Shown piece by piece: positions 37,251 through 47,755 of a stretch of DNA of 64,000 nt. The notes under the pieces were generated by a model. That model did not search any database, was not told the DNA's origin, and worked only from the letters and a program-made list of their open reading frames with translations. This stretch comes from Mycolicibacterium sp. MU0050 (GTDB lineage Bacteria; Actinomycetota; Actinomycetes; Mycobacteriales; Mycobacteriaceae): assembly GCF_963378085.1 (NCBI RefSeq), contig NZ_OY726395.1, forward strand, positions 2,170,001 to 2,234,000, in the 5' to 3' direction. The position numbers were made by a program, and so were the translations under genes. Positions within the stretch are counted from its first letter, which is position 1, and each line of letters opens with the position of its first letter.

Positions 37251-37655
37251 TCAGCCGCGGCGGGACCCGACGGGCGTGTCGCGAACCAGCAGCGACAGAC
37301 CCCAACTCACCACGGAGAGCACGATGGCGGCCCAGATCGCCGTCCACCAGAACTGGTCGATGTCGAGTCCCCAGTGGGTGGTGTTTCGGGTGATCCAGGA
37401 GGTGATCCACAACATCAACGCATTGATCACGATGTGGATGAGTCCCAACGTCAAGAGGTAAAGCGGAATGGCCAGCAGCTGAACGATCGGCTTGATGAAT
37501 GCGTTGATGAGGCCGAAGATGACGGCCACCACCAAAACAATGCCGATTTTCTGCCAGTTATTGCTGCCGCCGACGAAATACACGCCCGGCACCAGCAACG
37601 TGACGACCCACAACGCGACGCCGGTCAGCGCGGTGCGCAGCAGAAACGATCCCAT
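37251..37655 (-). CDS. Small membrane protein of the PF04020 'phage holin 4' family
   Basis: 134 residues with four hydrophobic segments: LWVVTLLVPGVYFVGG, GIVLVVAVIFGLINAFIKP, LLAIPLYLLTLGLIHIVINALMLWI and a C-terminal one. The pattern NAFIKPIVQLLAIPLYLLTLG is diagnostic of PF04020. Despite the name, this chromosomal family has unknown function and is not evidence for a prophage. ATG at 37655 is chosen over longer readings that enter the non-coding upstream region. Confidence 0.85.
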   Translation of the reverse strand: MGSFLLRTALTGVALWVVTLLVPGVYFVGGSNNWQKIGIVLVVAVIFGLINAFIKPIVQLLAIPLYLLTLGLIHIVINALMLWITSWITRNTTHWGLDIDQFWWTAIWAAIVLSVVSWGLSLLVRDTPVGSRRG

Positions 37656-38037
37656 CCGTCGATCTTGGCACGGGCACGGTTTCGACGTGGGGGATTGATG
37701 ATGTCGTGGACCCGCCGCGCGGTGCGCCGGGATGCTACTGTCCGGCAATGGGTTTCGCCCAGGGTTGGCTGTGGCGCCGCGCGGAACCGCTGTGAGGTGG
37801 AGCATAACGAGAGCGGTGATGAGTGCGGTGGCGCGATGGGGGCGCGGTGTCGCCAACCTCACCCCGCCGCCGAAAAGCTCGCTTAACTGCTGGTAGCGCA
37901 GGCAAAATAGCACGTCGAGGACGTCACTGTGTCGCGAATTGCACCCTGAGGCACCGGGCGACGGGTTAGTGTCTCGTTTGGCGTACTACGAAACCGGTAA
38001 TACACCGGCGGACAATTTGATTATTGGGAGGGTTTGG
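37656..38037. other. 382-base intergenic region
   Basis: Between the PF04020 gene and the universal stress gene I see no supported gene on either strand. TAGTGT at 37967-37972 is a possible -10 box but has no good -35. GGGAGG at 38026-38031 is the ribosome site of the stress protein gene. No DosR-type palindrome was seen. Confidence 0.6.
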
Positions 38038-38484
38038 ATGAGCGGCTACAAGACCGTGGTGGTCGGCACGGACGGCTCCGATTCGTCGTTGCGTGCTGTC
38101 GACCGGGCGGGCGCCCTCGCCTCGGCACCGGACGCGAGGGTGATCATCGCGACCGCGTACTTCCCTTCGCAGGACGACACCCGCGCCTCGGACGTGCTCA
38201 AGGACGAGGGCTACAAGACCTCCGGCAACGCGCCCATCTACGCGATCCTGCGCGAAGCCAAGGAGCGCGCCAAGGCGGCCGGGGCCACCAACATCGAGGA
38301 GAAGGCCGTCGTCGGCGCCCCCGTCGATGCGCTGGTCGAGCTGTCCGAAGAGGTCAACGCCGACCTGTTGGTCATCGGTAACGTCGGTCTGAGCACCATC
38401 GCCGGCCGGTTGCTGGGCTCGGTGCCCGCCAACGTGGCACGGCGCTCGAAGATCGACGTCCTGATCGTCCACACGACCAGCTAG
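38038..38484 (+). CDS. Universal stress protein (Rv1636/TB15.3-type)
   Basis: 148-residue single-domain USP. The Rossmann-like ATP-loop GTDGSDSS is at residues 10-17, and the C-terminal nucleotide motif G-x2-G-x9-G-S-V-P (GNVGLSTIAGRLLGSVP) is at about 117-133. The M. tuberculosis homologue binds cAMP; this one is similar in size and neighbourhood (USP, metallo-hydrolase, uvrA). ATG at 38038 has GGGAGG 6 bases upstream. Confidence 0.93.
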   Translation: MSGYKTVVVGTDGSDSSLRAVDRAGALASAPDARVIIATAYFPSQDDTRASDVLKDEGYKTSGNAPIYAILREAKERAKAAGATNIEEKAVVGAPVDALVELSEEVNADLLVIGNVGLSTIAGRLLGSVPANVARRSKIDVLIVHTTS

Positions 38485-38499
38485 CGCAGCGCCCGCGAA

Positions 38500-39177
38500 C
38501 TACCAACCACGCTCGCGCCATTCGCCCAGTGCCGGGCGTTCGGCGCCGAGCGTGGTGTCGTCTCCGTGGCCGGGATAGACCACCGTCGAGTCGGGGTAGA
38601 CGTCGAACACCCGGGTGGTGACGTCGTCGAGGAGCCGCTCGAAGTCCCCGGGCTGCCAGGTCTTGCCGACGCCGCCCGGGAACAGGCAGTCCCCGCTGAA
38701 CAGCTGCGGCACGCCCCCGACCGCGTCCCCGGTCAGGGCCAGCGCCACCGACCCGGGGGTGTGTCCGCGCAGATGGATCACCGCGAACTCGAGGTTGCCG
38801 ACGGTGAGGGTGTCGCCGTGGGAGAGGATCCGGTCGGGTTTCACCGGCAGCGGCTCGGTGTCGAGTTCGTGCGCGGCGGTGGGTGCCCCGGTGGCGGCGG
38901 CCACGGCCTCCAGGGCCTGCCAGTGATCGAAGTGCTGGTGGCTGGTGACGATCAGCGAGACCTTGGGGACATGCTCGCGGATCACCTCGAGCAGCGTGTC
39001 GGCGTCGTTGGCGGCGTCGATGAGCAGGGTTTCGCCGGTGGCCGCACAGGTAATGAGATAGGCATTGTTGTCCATCGGACCAACGGAGACCTTGACGATG
39101 GTGGCGCCCGGCAGGCTGCGGCGGGCCCCGCTACCTGGTTCGACGTGTCCGGTGTAGGTATCGGCGATGACGGTCAT
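38500..39177 (-). CDS. MBL-fold metallo-hydrolase (Rv1637c-type, glyoxalase II-like)
   Basis: 225 residues. The metallo-beta-lactamase motif SHQHFDHW (His-x-His-x-Asp-His), GHTPGSVAL, the bridging Asp in FSGDCLFPGGVG and the late His in YPGHGDD supply the dinuclear metal site. It resembles hydroxyacylglutathione hydrolases, but mycobacteria use other thiols, so the substrate may be a mycothiol or other thioester. ATG at 39177 chosen; divergent from uvrA. Confidence 0.88.
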   Translation of the reverse strand: MTVIADTYTGHVEPGSGARRSLPGATIVKVSVGPMDNNAYLITCAATGETLLIDAANDADTLLEVIREHVPKVSLIVTSHQHFDHWQALEAVAAATGAPTAAHELDTEPLPVKPDRILSHGDTLTVGNLEFAVIHLRGHTPGSVALALTGDAVGGVPQLFSGDCLFPGGVGKTWQPGDFERLLDDVTTRVFDVYPDSTVVYPGHGDDTTLGAERPALGEWRERGW

Positions 39178-39205
39178 GACGGCCACGTTACTGGCCGCCG
39201 GTCGC

Positions 39206-39228
39206 TTGTCGGCACCGGCACATAGCAT
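39206..39228 (+). promoter_or_regulatory. Damage-type (PafBC-like) promoter of uvrA
   Basis: TTGTCGGCA, 8 bases, TAGCAT matches TTGTCRGTG-N8-TAnnnT at seven of nine upstream positions with exact spacing. Predicted leader about 30 bases, containing GGAG before the GTG at 39264. Confidence 0.6.
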
Positions 39229-39263
39229 GGGTCGCGACGTCGGAAAGTTAGGAGTGGGGCCGG

Positions 39264-42185
39264 GTGGCTGACCGCTTAGTAGTCAAGGGTGCGCGCGAGC
39301 ACAATCTGCGCAGCATCGACCTTGACCTGCCCCGTGATGCGCTGATCGTCTTCACCGGGCTGTCCGGGTCGGGGAAGTCGTCGCTGGCTTTCGACACCAT
39401 CTTCGCCGAGGGGCAGCGCCGCTACGTGGAGTCGCTGTCGGCCTACGCGCGGCAGTTCCTCGGGCAGATGGACAAGCCGGACGTCGACTTCATCGAGGGC
39501 CTGTCCCCGGCGGTGTCGATCGACCAGAAGTCGACCAACCGCAACCCGCGTTCGACGGTCGGGACCATCACCGAGGTCTACGACTACCTGCGACTGCTGT
39601 ACGCCCGCGCCGGGACCCCGCACTGCCCGGTCTGCGGGGAGCGGATCGCGCGGCAGACCCCGCAGCAGATCGTCGATCAGGTGCTGGCGATGGACGAGGG
39701 CCTGCGGTTCCAGGTGCTGGCGCCGGTGGTGCGGACCCGCAAGGGCGAGTTCGTCGACCTGTTCGAGAAGCTCAACACCCAGGGCTACAGCCGGGTCCGC
39801 GTCGACGGCGTGGTGTATCCGCTGACCGACCCACCCAAGCTCAAGAAGCAGGAGAAACACGACATCGAGGTCGTGGTCGACCGGCTCACCGTCAAGGCCT
39901 CGTCCAAGCAGCGGCTCACCGACTCGGTGGAGACGGCGCTGAACCTCGCCGACGGCATCGTGGTGTTGGACTTCGTGGACCGCGACGACGACGATCCGCA
40001 CCGCGAGCAGCGTTTCTCGGAGAAGCTGGCCTGTCCCAACGCCCACGCGCTGGCGGTCGACGACCTGGAACCGCGGTCGTTCTCGTTCAACTCGCCGTAC
40101 GGCGCCTGCCCGGAGTGCCTGGGGCTGGGCTTCCGCAAGGAGGTCGACCCGGACTTGGTGGTGCCCGATCCGGAGATGACGCTGGCCGAGGGGGCCATCG
40201 CCCCGTGGTCCATCGGGCAGAGCGCGGAGTACTTCACCCGGATGATGTCGGGCCTGGGGGATGCGCTCGGGTTCGACGTGGACACGCCATGGAACAAGCT
40301 GCCCGCCAAGGCGCGCAAGGCGTTGCTGGAGGGTTCCGATCAGCAGGTCCACGTCCGGTACAAGAACCGGTACGGCCGCACCCGGTCCTACTACGCCGAC
40401 TTCGAAGGCGTGATGGCCTACCTGCAGCGCCGCATGGAACAGACCGACTCCGAGCAGACCAAGGAGCGGTTGGAAGGGTTCATGCGCGACATCCCGTGCC
40501 CGGAATGTCAGGGCACCCGCCTCAAGCCGGAGATCCTGGCGGTCACCCTGACCGCCGGTGACCGGGGCGCCAAGTCCATCGCCGAGGTGTGCGCGCTGTC
40601 CATCTCGGACTGCTCGGACTTCCTCAACGCGCTCACGCTGGGCCCGCGGGAACAGGCGATCGCCGGGCAGGTCCTCAAGGAGGTGCAGTCGCGACTGGGC
40701 TTCCTGCTCGACGTCGGTTTGGAATACCTGTCGCTGGAGCGCGCCGCGGGCACCCTGTCCGGCGGTGAGGCGCAACGAATTCGGCTGGCCACGCAGATCG
40801 GCTCGGGTCTGGTGGGGGTGCTCTACGTACTCGACGAACCCTCGATCGGGCTGCACCAGCGCGACAACCGTCGGCTGATCGAAACCCTCACGCGCCTCAA
40901 GCAACTCGGCAATACGCTGATCGTCGTCGAACACGACGAGGACACCATCGCGCACTCGGACTGGGTGGTCGACATCGGGCCCGCCGCCGGTGAGCACGGC
41001 GGCACCGTCGTGCACAGCGGCCCGTACGCGGACCTGCTGAAGAACCCCGACTCCATCACCGGCGCCTACCTGGCCGGCCGGCAGAGCATCGAGATCCCCG
41101 AGATCCGGCGCCCGGTGGACAAGGGACGCCAGCTCAAGGTGATCGGCGCTCGGGAACACAACCTCAAGGAGATCGAGGTGTCGTTCCCGCTCGGGGTGCT
41201 CACCGCGGTCACCGGCGTCTCCGGCTCGGGGAAGTCCACCCTGGTCAACGACATCCTGGCGGCGGTCCTGGCCAACAAGCTCAACGGCGCCCGCAACGTG
41301 CCGGGCCGGCACACCCGGGTCACCGGTCTCGACCACGTCGACAAGCTGGTCCGCGTCGACCAGTCCCCGATCGGGCGTACCCCGCGGTCCAACCCGGCCA
41401 CCTACACCGGGGTGTTCGACAAGATCCGCACCCTGTTCGCGGCGACCACCGAGGCCAAGGTGCGCGGCTATCAGCCGGGACGGTTCTCGTTCAACGTCAA
41501 AGGTGGTCGCTGCGAGGCATGTTCGGGTGACGGCACCATCAAGATCGAGATGAACTTCCTGCCCGACGTGTATGTGCCCTGCGAGGTGTGTCACGGCGCC
41601 CGGTACAACCGGGAAACCCTCGAGGTGCACTACAAGGGCAAGACCATCTCCGAGGTGCTCGACATGTCCATCGAGGACGCCGCCGAGTTCTTCGCGCCGA
41701 TCACCGGCATCCACCGCTACCTCCGCACCCTGGTGGACGTCGGGTTGGGCTATGTGCGGCTGGGCCAGCCGGCGCCGACGCTGTCCGGCGGCGAGGCGCA
41801 GCGCGTCAAGCTGGCCGCAGAGCTGCAGAAGCGCTCCACCGGGCGCACGGTCTACATTCTCGACGAGCCCACCACGGGCCTGCACTTCGAGGACATCCGA
41901 AAATTGCTCAAGGTCATCAATGGCCTTGTGGACAAGGGTAACTCGGTGATCGTGATCGAGCACAACCTGGACGTCATCAAGACCTCGGACTGGATCATCG
42001 ACATGGGGCCCGAAGGCGGCGCCGGCGGCGGCACGGTGGTGGCGCAGGGCACCCCGGAAGACGTTGCGGCCACCCCGGAGAGCTACACCGGAAAGTTCCT
42101 CGCCGAGGTGCTGACCGGACGCGCCCCCGCTGCCATCAAGGCCAAGCCCAAGCGGGCGCCGCGCAAGCGCAAGGTCAGCGCCTGA
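39264..42185 (+). CDS. uvrA: Excinuclease ABC subunit A
   Basis: 973-residue ATPase that scans DNA for lesions and loads UvrB. Two ABC modules: Walker [10 protein letters not shown] (about residue 32) and GVSGSGKST (about 650), signature LSGGEAQR twice, and zinc motifs CPVCGERI (about 119) and CEACSGDG...[10 protein letters not shown] (about 752-784). The GTG start has GGAG about 10 bases upstream. Full family length, with a basic C-terminal tail. Confidence 0.98.
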   Translation: MADRLVVKGAREHNLRSIDLDLPRDALIVFTGLSGSGKSSLAFDTIFAEGQRRYVESLSAYARQFLGQMDKPDVDFIEGLSPAVSIDQKSTNRNPRSTVGTITEVYDYLRLLYARAGTPHCPVCGERIARQTPQQIVDQVLAMDEGLRFQVLAPVVRTRKGEFVDLFEKLNTQGYSRVRVDGVVYPLTDPPKLKKQEKHDIEVVVDRLTVKASSKQRLTDSVETALNLADGIVVLDFVDRDDDDPHREQRFSEKLACPNAHALAVDDLEPRSFSFNSPYGACPECLGLGFRKEVDPDLVVPDPEMTLAEGAIAPWSIGQSAEYFTRMMSGLGDALGFDVDTPWNKLPAKARKALLEGSDQQVHVRYKNRYGRTRSYYADFEGVMAYLQRRMEQTDSEQTKERLEGFMRDIPCPECQGTRLKPEILAVTLTAGDRGAKSIAEVCALSISDCSDFLNALTLGPREQAIAGQVLKEVQSRLGFLLDVGLEYLSLERAAGTLSGGEAQRIRLATQIGSGLVGVLYVLDEPSIGLHQRDNRRLIETLTRLKQLGNTLIVVEHDEDTIAHSDWVVDIGPAAGEHGGTVVHSGPYADLLKNPDSITGAYLAGRQSIEIPEIRRPVDKGRQLKVIGAREHNLKEIEVSFPLGVLTAVTGVSGSGKSTLVNDILAAVLANKLNGARNVPGRHTRVTGLDHVDKLVRVDQSPIGRTPRSNPATYTGVFDKIRTLFAATTEAKVRGYQPGRFSFNVKGGRCEACSGDGTIKIEMNFLPDVYVPCEVCHGARYNRETLEVHYKGKTISEVLDMSIEDAAEFFAPITGIHRYLRTLVDVGLGYVRLGQPAPTLSGGEAQRVKLAAELQKRSTGRTVYILDEPTTGLHFEDIRKLLKVINGLVDKGNSVIVIEHNLDVIKTSDWIIDMGPEGGAGGGTVVAQGTPEDVAATPESYTGKFLAEVLTGRAPAAIKAKPKRAPRKRKVSA

Positions 42186-42203
42186 TCAGTACCCGCTGAT
42201 CAG
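42182..42203. terminator. Hairpin between uvrA and the next convergent gene
   Basis: CTGATCAG at 42182-42189 and 42196-42203 can form an 8-bp stem with a 6-base loop just at the uvrA stop. There is no T run; it may help end both convergent transcripts. Confidence 0.35.
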
Positions 42204-42206
42204 CAA

Positions 42207-42455
42207 CTAGGACTCGTCGTTGCCCATGGATTCCCGGATCTGCCGCAGCCGGTCGGCGGCGGCCCGCTCGCGGGCCTCGTACTGCTCGGCGACCGCGCGG
42301 CCCTCGGGGGTCTCCTCGGCGAGTTCGGTGGCCCCGATCGCGGTGCCGTAGCGGTTTTCGATCTTCTCGCGGACCGATTCGAACGTCGGCACGCCGGTGC
42401 TGGTGTAACCGTCCTCCTCGGGCGTCGCCGCGGGAGGCTGCTGCTCGTCGGCCAT
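42207..42455 (-). CDS. Small conserved mycobacterial protein (Rv1638A-type)
   Basis: 82 residues, hydrophilic and Glu/Ala-rich: an unstructured lead (MADEQQPPAATPEEDGYTS) then helices (FESVREKIENRYGTAIGATE; GRAVAEQYEARERAAADRL). No known domain recognised; the position next to uvrA is conserved by memory. Function unknown. Confidence 0.75.
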   Translation of the reverse strand: MADEQQPPAATPEEDGYTSTGVPTFESVREKIENRYGTAIGATELAEETPEGRAVAEQYEARERAAADRLRQIRESMGNDES

Positions 42456-42495
42456 ATCGCCACCGTACCCGCAGCGGCGGCCGTCGCGGTGCCCG

Positions 42496-45400
42496 TCAGC
42501 GCGGTTTGGCCAGCGGAAACGGCAGGGTTTCGCGGATGCTGCGGCCGGTGATCAGCATGACCACCCGGTCGACGCCGACGCCCAGCCCGCCGGTGGGCGG
42601 CATCGCGTACTCCAGGGCCTGCAGGAAGTCCTCGTCGAGCGACATGGCTTCCGGGTCGCCGCCGGCGGCCAGTAAGGACTGTGCCTGCAGTCGGCGCCGC
42701 TGTTCCACCGGGTCGGTCAGCTCGCTGTAGGCGGTGCCGAGCTCGACGCCCCAGGCCACCAGGTCCCAGCGCTCGGCGACGCCGGGTTTGGTGCGGTGCG
42801 GCCGGGTCAACGGCGAGACCGAGGTGGGGAAGTCGGTGTAGAACGTCGGGTGCTCGGTGCGGGCCTCGACCAGATGCTCGTACATCTCGAGGACGACGGC
42901 GCCTGCGTCCCAATGGTTTTGGTAGGGGACACCGGCGGCGTCACACAGCCGACGCAGCGCGTCCAGTTCGGTGTCGACGTCGATGTGCTCGCCGAGGGCC
43001 TCCGACACCGCATCGTGCACCGTTTTGACCGCCCAAGCGCCGGAGATGTCCACCGGCTCCAGCGCGCCGGCCGGCCCGGGGCGCAACACGATCTGCGCAC
43101 CGTTGGCCGCCGTCGCCGCGTTCTGGATGAGCTCGCGGCAGCCGTCGATCCACACCCGGTAGTCGGCGTGCGCCTGATAGGCCTCCAGCAGCGTGAATTC
43201 GGGATTGTGGCTGAAGTCCACGCCCTCGTTGCGAAACGCGCGGCCCAGCTCGAACACCCGCTCCACGCCGCCGACGCACAGTCGCTTCAGGTACAGCTCC
43301 GGGGCGATCCGCAGGTAGAGGTCGAGGTCGTAGGCGTTGATGTGGGTGACGAACGGGCGCGCGTTGGCGCCGCCGTGGATCTGCTGCAGGATGGGTGTCT
43401 CCACCTCCAGGAAGTCCTTGGCGAACAACGTCTCCCGGATCGAACGCAGCACGTTGCTGCGCGCCCGGATCAGGTCGCGGGCCTCGGGGTTGACGGCCAG
43501 GTCGACGTAGCGCGTGCGGACCCGGGCCTCCTGATCGGTGAGCCCCTTCCACTTGTCCGGCAAGGGCCGCAGGCATTTTCCGTTCAATCGCCAGCGCCGC
43601 ACCAACACCGAGCGGACGCCGGTGTTGCTGCGGCCCATCGTCCCGCTGACCTCGACCAGATCGCCCAAATCGGTGGCGGCGGTGAAACCGTCCAGCCCGT
43701 CGTCGAGCGACGCGCGGTCGAACAGCAACTGAATCTCGCCGGACCAATCCCGCAACTGGGCGAACAACACGCCGCCGTAGTCGCGCCGTCGCAACAACCG
43801 GCCAGCCACGGTCACCGGGGTGCCGTCGGGGCTGTCGAGTGCCTGTGCCGCGGTGTGACTCGGGGGTCGACCCACCGGGTAGGCGTCGACGCCCTCGGCC
43901 TGCAAGGCCGCCAGCTTGGCCATCCGAACCCGGACCTGCTCGGGCAGTGCGGGGGCGGCGGGCGCCTCGTCGAGCAGGTCGGCGAGGTTCGGCGGGGTCG
44001 ACGGGACCGCCGGGTGTTGTCCGGTGTGGGCCCGGGTGCGGCGGCTGAACGGCAGCACCAGGAAGCCCTCGGCGACCACCGAGGCGACGCCCACCCGGGG
44101 GATCATCCGGGCGTCCTCGTAGCAGGCGTAGCGGGGCACCCACTGCGGTTGGTACTTCATGTTGGAGCGGTACAGCGTCTCGAGTTGCCACCACCTCGAG
44201 AAGAACACCAGCAGCGCACGCCACAGCCGGGCTATCGGGCCCGCGCCCAGTTGGGCGCCCTGCTCGAATGCGGATCGGAACATGGCGAAGTTCAACGAAA
44301 TCCGGTTGACACCAAGGGTTTCCGCGTGTTCGCAGAGCTCGCTGACCATCAGTTCGACGGTGCCGTTGGGGGAGCCGGGGGAGCGCCGCATCAGATCCAG
44401 CGACGCCCCGGTGCTGCCCCAGGGCACCAGGGACAACATGGCGACGACCTCGGATTCCGCGGGTTCGGTCTGGGCGCGCACGGCCTCGACCAGCAGGCAG
44501 TCGCCGTCGGCAGGATCTCCGAGGCGGCCCAGCGCCATCGAGAAGCCGCGCTCGGTCTCGGTGTCCCGCCAGGCGTCGGCCCGGCTCAGCACCTGGGTCA
44601 TCTCCTCGGCGGACAGCTCCCGGTGCCGGCGGATCCGAACGGTCAGCCCGGCCCGTCGGGCGCGGGTCACCGCCTGGCGCACCGGCTTCATCTCCGGCCC
44701 GGAAAGCGTGTAGGCGTCCGGATGCAGGATGGCCTCGTCGCCGAGTTCCAGCGCGCGCAGGCCCGCGTCGCGAAAGGCCTGTGCGGCCGAGGAACTGGCG
44801 CCCATCACGCCGGGTGCCCACCCGTAGGTCTCGCACAGGCGCAACCAGGCGCCGATCGCCTGCGCCCACGCCCGCGGATCGCCGACCGGGTCACCGCCGG
44901 CCAAGCACACCCCGACCTCGACGCGGTAGGTGATCGCGGCGCGACCGTTCGGGGCGAACACGACCGACTTGTCGCGCCGGGTCGCGAAGTAGCCCAGCGA
45001 ATCGTTCTTGCCGTAGACCGCGAGCAGGGCGCGCAGGGCGGCCTCGTCCTGACCGGTGAGCGCGTTGTCGGCCCGCTGCGATCGGAACAACACCACGGCC
45101 GCGACCATCAGCGCCAGCGCCCCGAACAATCCCAGCACAGTGTTGACCAGCGAATGCGGGTGCCGCCCGTCGAAGACGGTGCCGTCGACGCCGGCGAACG
45201 CGAAGACCCGGTTGGCGGCGTACAGCAGCCGCTCGCTGGGCTGCAACGTGCCCGGGAACAGTTCGAGCAGGCCCCAGCCCAGCAGGATGCCGACGGACAT
45301 CCCGGCCAGTAGGGCGCCGGCGGCGCGGACCACCGCGCCGCGGCGCACCCGGGCCCAGAACTGCTTACGCGCCAACACCAGCGCGGCGATCGCGGTGACG

Positions 45401-45771
45401 TGGAAGACCAGCCCGACGATCTCACCGAGCTCGGCGCCCAGCGATTCGGAGCCGATGACCAGATCGCCGACGTTGACGACGATCGCCCCCACCAGATAGA
45501 GGATCAGGATCCACCAGGCGATTCGTTTCCGGGCCGCCAGCGCCGCGGCCAACAGGGCGAGCACGAAGGCCCACGCGAAGCTGGTGTCGGGGAAGTTGAA
45601 CAGGTAGTCGTCGATGAACTCCCGCGGGACCCGGATGATCGACCGGACCAACGGGGAGACGCTGGCGATCAGCGCCAGCGTGGCGATGACACCGATGATC
45701 CAGCCGGCGGCCGCCGGCACCCAGGAAAAACGTGACGGCGAGTGCCCGACCGAGCGGACAGCGAGGGTCAT
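42496..45771 (-). CDS. lysX: Bifunctional lysyltransferase/lysyl-tRNA synthetase LysX
   Basis: 1091 residues. An N-terminal membrane region (about 15-235, six or seven segments) and an MprF-like phosphatidylglycerol lysyltransferase domain (about 240-560, DUF2156) precede a class II lysyl-tRNA synthetase (anticodon-binding OB-fold about 655-750; catalytic core to the end, motif 3 [15 protein letters not shown]). The synthetase part makes Lys-tRNA that the membrane part uses to lysinylate phosphatidylglycerol, giving resistance to cationic peptides. The family is typical of mycobacteria and this is the full length. Confidence 0.97.
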   Translation of the reverse strand: MTLAVRSVGHSPSRFSWVPAAAGWIIGVIATLALIASVSPLVRSIIRVPREFIDDYLFNFPDTSFAWAFVLALLAAALAARKRIAWWILILYLVGAIVVNVGDLVIGSESLGAELGEIVGLVFHVTAIAALVLARKQFWARVRRGAVVRAAGALLAGMSVGILLGWGLLELFPGTLQPSERLLYAANRVFAFAGVDGTVFDGRHPHSLVNTVLGLFGALALMVAAVVLFRSQRADNALTGQDEAALRALLAVYGKNDSLGYFATRRDKSVVFAPNGRAAITYRVEVGVCLAGGDPVGDPRAWAQAIGAWLRLCETYGWAPGVMGASSSAAQAFRDAGLRALELGDEAILHPDAYTLSGPEMKPVRQAVTRARRAGLTVRIRRHRELSAEEMTQVLSRADAWRDTETERGFSMALGRLGDPADGDCLLVEAVRAQTEPAESEVVAMLSLVPWGSTGASLDLMRRSPGSPNGTVELMVSELCEHAETLGVNRISLNFAMFRSAFEQGAQLGAGPIARLWRALLVFFSRWWQLETLYRSNMKYQPQWVPRYACYEDARMIPRVGVASVVAEGFLVLPFSRRTRAHTGQHPAVPSTPPNLADLLDEAPAAPALPEQVRVRMAKLAALQAEGVDAYPVGRPPSHTAAQALDSPDGTPVTVAGRLLRRRDYGGVLFAQLRDWSGEIQLLFDRASLDDGLDGFTAATDLGDLVEVSGTMGRSNTGVRSVLVRRWRLNGKCLRPLPDKWKGLTDQEARVRTRYVDLAVNPEARDLIRARSNVLRSIRETLFAKDFLEVETPILQQIHGGANARPFVTHINAYDLDLYLRIAPELYLKRLCVGGVERVFELGRAFRNEGVDFSHNPEFTLLEAYQAHADYRVWIDGCRELIQNAATAANGAQIVLRPGPAGALEPVDISGAWAVKTVHDAVSEALGEHIDVDTELDALRRLCDAAGVPYQNHWDAGAVVLEMYEHLVEARTEHPTFYTDFPTSVSPLTRPHRTKPGVAERWDLVAWGVELGTAYSELTDPVEQRRRLQAQSLLAAGGDPEAMSLDEDFLQALEYAMPPTGGLGVGVDRVVMLITGRSIRETLPFPLAKPR

Positions 45772-45825
45772 AGGCCGGGAGATTATGCGCTACCGGCCTC
45801 GTTCGTAGGGCAGATCCGCGGGTCG

Positions 45826-46206
45826 TTACCAGACCGGTCCGGTGTACTTCTCGCCCGGTCCGTGCCCGGGCTCCTCCGGGGCCGCGCTGGCCTCGCGGAA
45901 CGCCAGCTGCAGGCTCTTGAGCCCGTCGCGCAGCGGGCCCGCGTGCGCGCCCAGGTATTCGGCGCTGGCGGTGACCAGGCCGGCCAGCGCGGTGATGAGC
46001 CGGCGGGCCTCGTCGAGATCGCGGTACGGACTATCGTCGGGGTCCGGCTCGGAGAGCCCGAGCTTCTCGGCGGCCGCGCTCATCAGCATCACCGCCGACC
46101 GGGTGATCACCTCGACCGCCGGAATCTCGGCGAGCTCGCGCACGGCGGGTTCGGGATCGGCCGCGGAGCCGGAGGGGTCGGTCACGATTCTGGGATCATC
46201 GGTCAT
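45826..46206 (-). CDS. DUF1844 family protein
   Basis: 126 residues, soluble. The DUF1844 core is VITRSAVMLMSAAAEKLGL...DLDEARRLITALAGLV (about residues 32-85), with a Gly/Pro-rich tail. Function unknown. Its ATG lies 7 bases from the infC -10 box, so the two genes have overlapping divergent promoters. Confidence 0.85.
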   Translation of the reverse strand: MTDDPRIVTDPSGSAADPEPAVRELAEIPAVEVITRSAVMLMSAAAEKLGLSEPDPDDSPYRDLDEARRLITALAGLVTASAEYLGAHAGPLRDGLKSLQLAFREASAAPEEPGHGPGEKYTGPVW

Positions 46207-46212
46207 GCCTGC

Positions 46213-46218
46213 TAGACT
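46213..46218 (+). promoter_or_regulatory. Candidate -10 box of the infC operon
   Basis: TAGACT. Transcription would start near 46225 and give a leader of about 230 bases before infC. The -35 element is not clear. Confidence 0.5.
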
Positions 46219-46382
46219 GACATGCGCGACCGTCTCGGCAACTGCCGGGACAGCAAGTGGAGTCCCGCTCCCACCGTAGACCCGCCGGGTTCTACGGTCC
46301 GGTCACCGGCAGCTCAGCCGTCGGTTCCGCCCCGGTCTCACCGTGGGCGGGCGGTTAGTCACCGTGATCGGTCGGCATTCGG

Positions 46383-46407
46383 GCCCTGCTTTTGAGCAGG
46401 GCTTTTT
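46383..46407 (+). terminator. Leader terminator/attenuator upstream of infC
   Basis: GCCCTGC, loop TTTTGA, GCAGGGC, then TTTTT: a rho-independent terminator placed inside the infC leader, about 25 bases before the first possible start codon. Its position implies conditional read-through (attenuation) rather than end-of-gene termination. Confidence 0.75.
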
Positions 46408-46431
46408 GCTGAACTGGGTGGGGTTTCGACA

Positions 46432-47082
<651 letters not shown>

Positions 47083-47088
47083 GGATCC

Positions 47089-47283
47089 ATGCCCAAGGCC
47101 AAGACCCATAGCGGTGCTTCGAAGCGGTTCCGTCGCACCGGAACCGGCAAGATCGTGCGTCAGAAGGCCGGCCGTCGCCACCTGCTCGAGCACAAGTCCA
47201 GCCGGCGCACCCGGCGCCTGGATGGCCGCACCGATGTGGCCGCCGGTGACGCCGGCCGCGTCGCGAAGATGCTCAACGGCTGA
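47089..47283 (+). CDS. rpmI: 50S ribosomal protein L35
   Basis: 64 residues, highly basic: [20 protein letters not shown], the L35 signature [12 protein letters not shown] later. It binds 23S rRNA. Starts 6 bases after infC and belongs to infC-rpmI-rplT. Full family length. Confidence 0.98.
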   Translation: MPKAKTHSGASKRFRRTGTGKIVRQKAGRRHLLEHKSSRRTRRLDGRTDVAAGDAGRVAKMLNG

Positions 47284-47339
47284 GGCCGTCGGCCGGCTCG
47301 AACATTTCTGACTTTCTCGATCAACGATAGGAACATCCA

Positions 47340-47729
47340 ATGGCACGCGTGAAGCGGGCAGTCAATGCCCAGAAGAAGCGACGTGAGATTCTCAAGGCCT
47401 CGAAGGGCTACCGTGGCCAGCGCTCGCGGCTCTACCGCAAGGCCAAAGAGCAGCAGCTGCATTCACTGACCTACGCCTACCGGGACCGCCGCGCCCGCAA
47501 GGGCGAGTTCCGCAAGCTGTGGATCTCGCGGATCAACGCCGCTGCCCGCGCGAACGACATCACCTACAACCGCCTGATTCAGGGCCTCAAGGCCGCGGGC
47601 GTCGAGGTGGACCGCAAGAACCTGGCGGAGATCGCCGTCAGTGACCCGGCGGCGTTCACCGCGCTGGTCGAGGTGGCCAAGGCCGCCCTTCCCGCTGATG
47701 TCAACGCTCCGGCCGGCGAGGCCGCCTGA
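47340..47729 (+). CDS. rplT: 50S ribosomal protein L20
   Basis: 129 residues: [20 protein letters not shown], then the L20 pattern [16 protein letters not shown] and [16 protein letters not shown]. It nucleates 50S assembly and in some bacteria represses its own operon through the leader; whether it does so here is unknown. The 56 bases after rpmI contain the ribosome site (GATAGGAAC). Confidence 0.98.
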   Translation: MARVKRAVNAQKKRREILKASKGYRGQRSRLYRKAKEQQLHSLTYAYRDRRARKGEFRKLWISRINAAARANDITYNRLIQGLKAAGVEVDRKNLAEIAVSDPAAFTALVEVAKAALPADVNAPAGEAA

Positions 47730-47755
47730 GCGCCCTGACCGAACGGTCGGCCCGC

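Noticed and set aside
37251..37655. Phage holin suggesting a prophage remnant.
   Set aside because: PF04020 proteins are widespread chromosomal membrane proteins; the name is historical and no lysis or phage genes adjoin.
39276..41963. Very long open frame antisense to uvrA (895 codons).
   Set aside because: GC-rich DNA leaves the antisense frame free of stops. The translation is a low-complexity His/Gly/Val/Asp mixture, has no domain and lies entirely within uvrA.
42796..45312. Long open frame antisense to lysX.
   Set aside because: Low-complexity shadow frame without start signals or domains.
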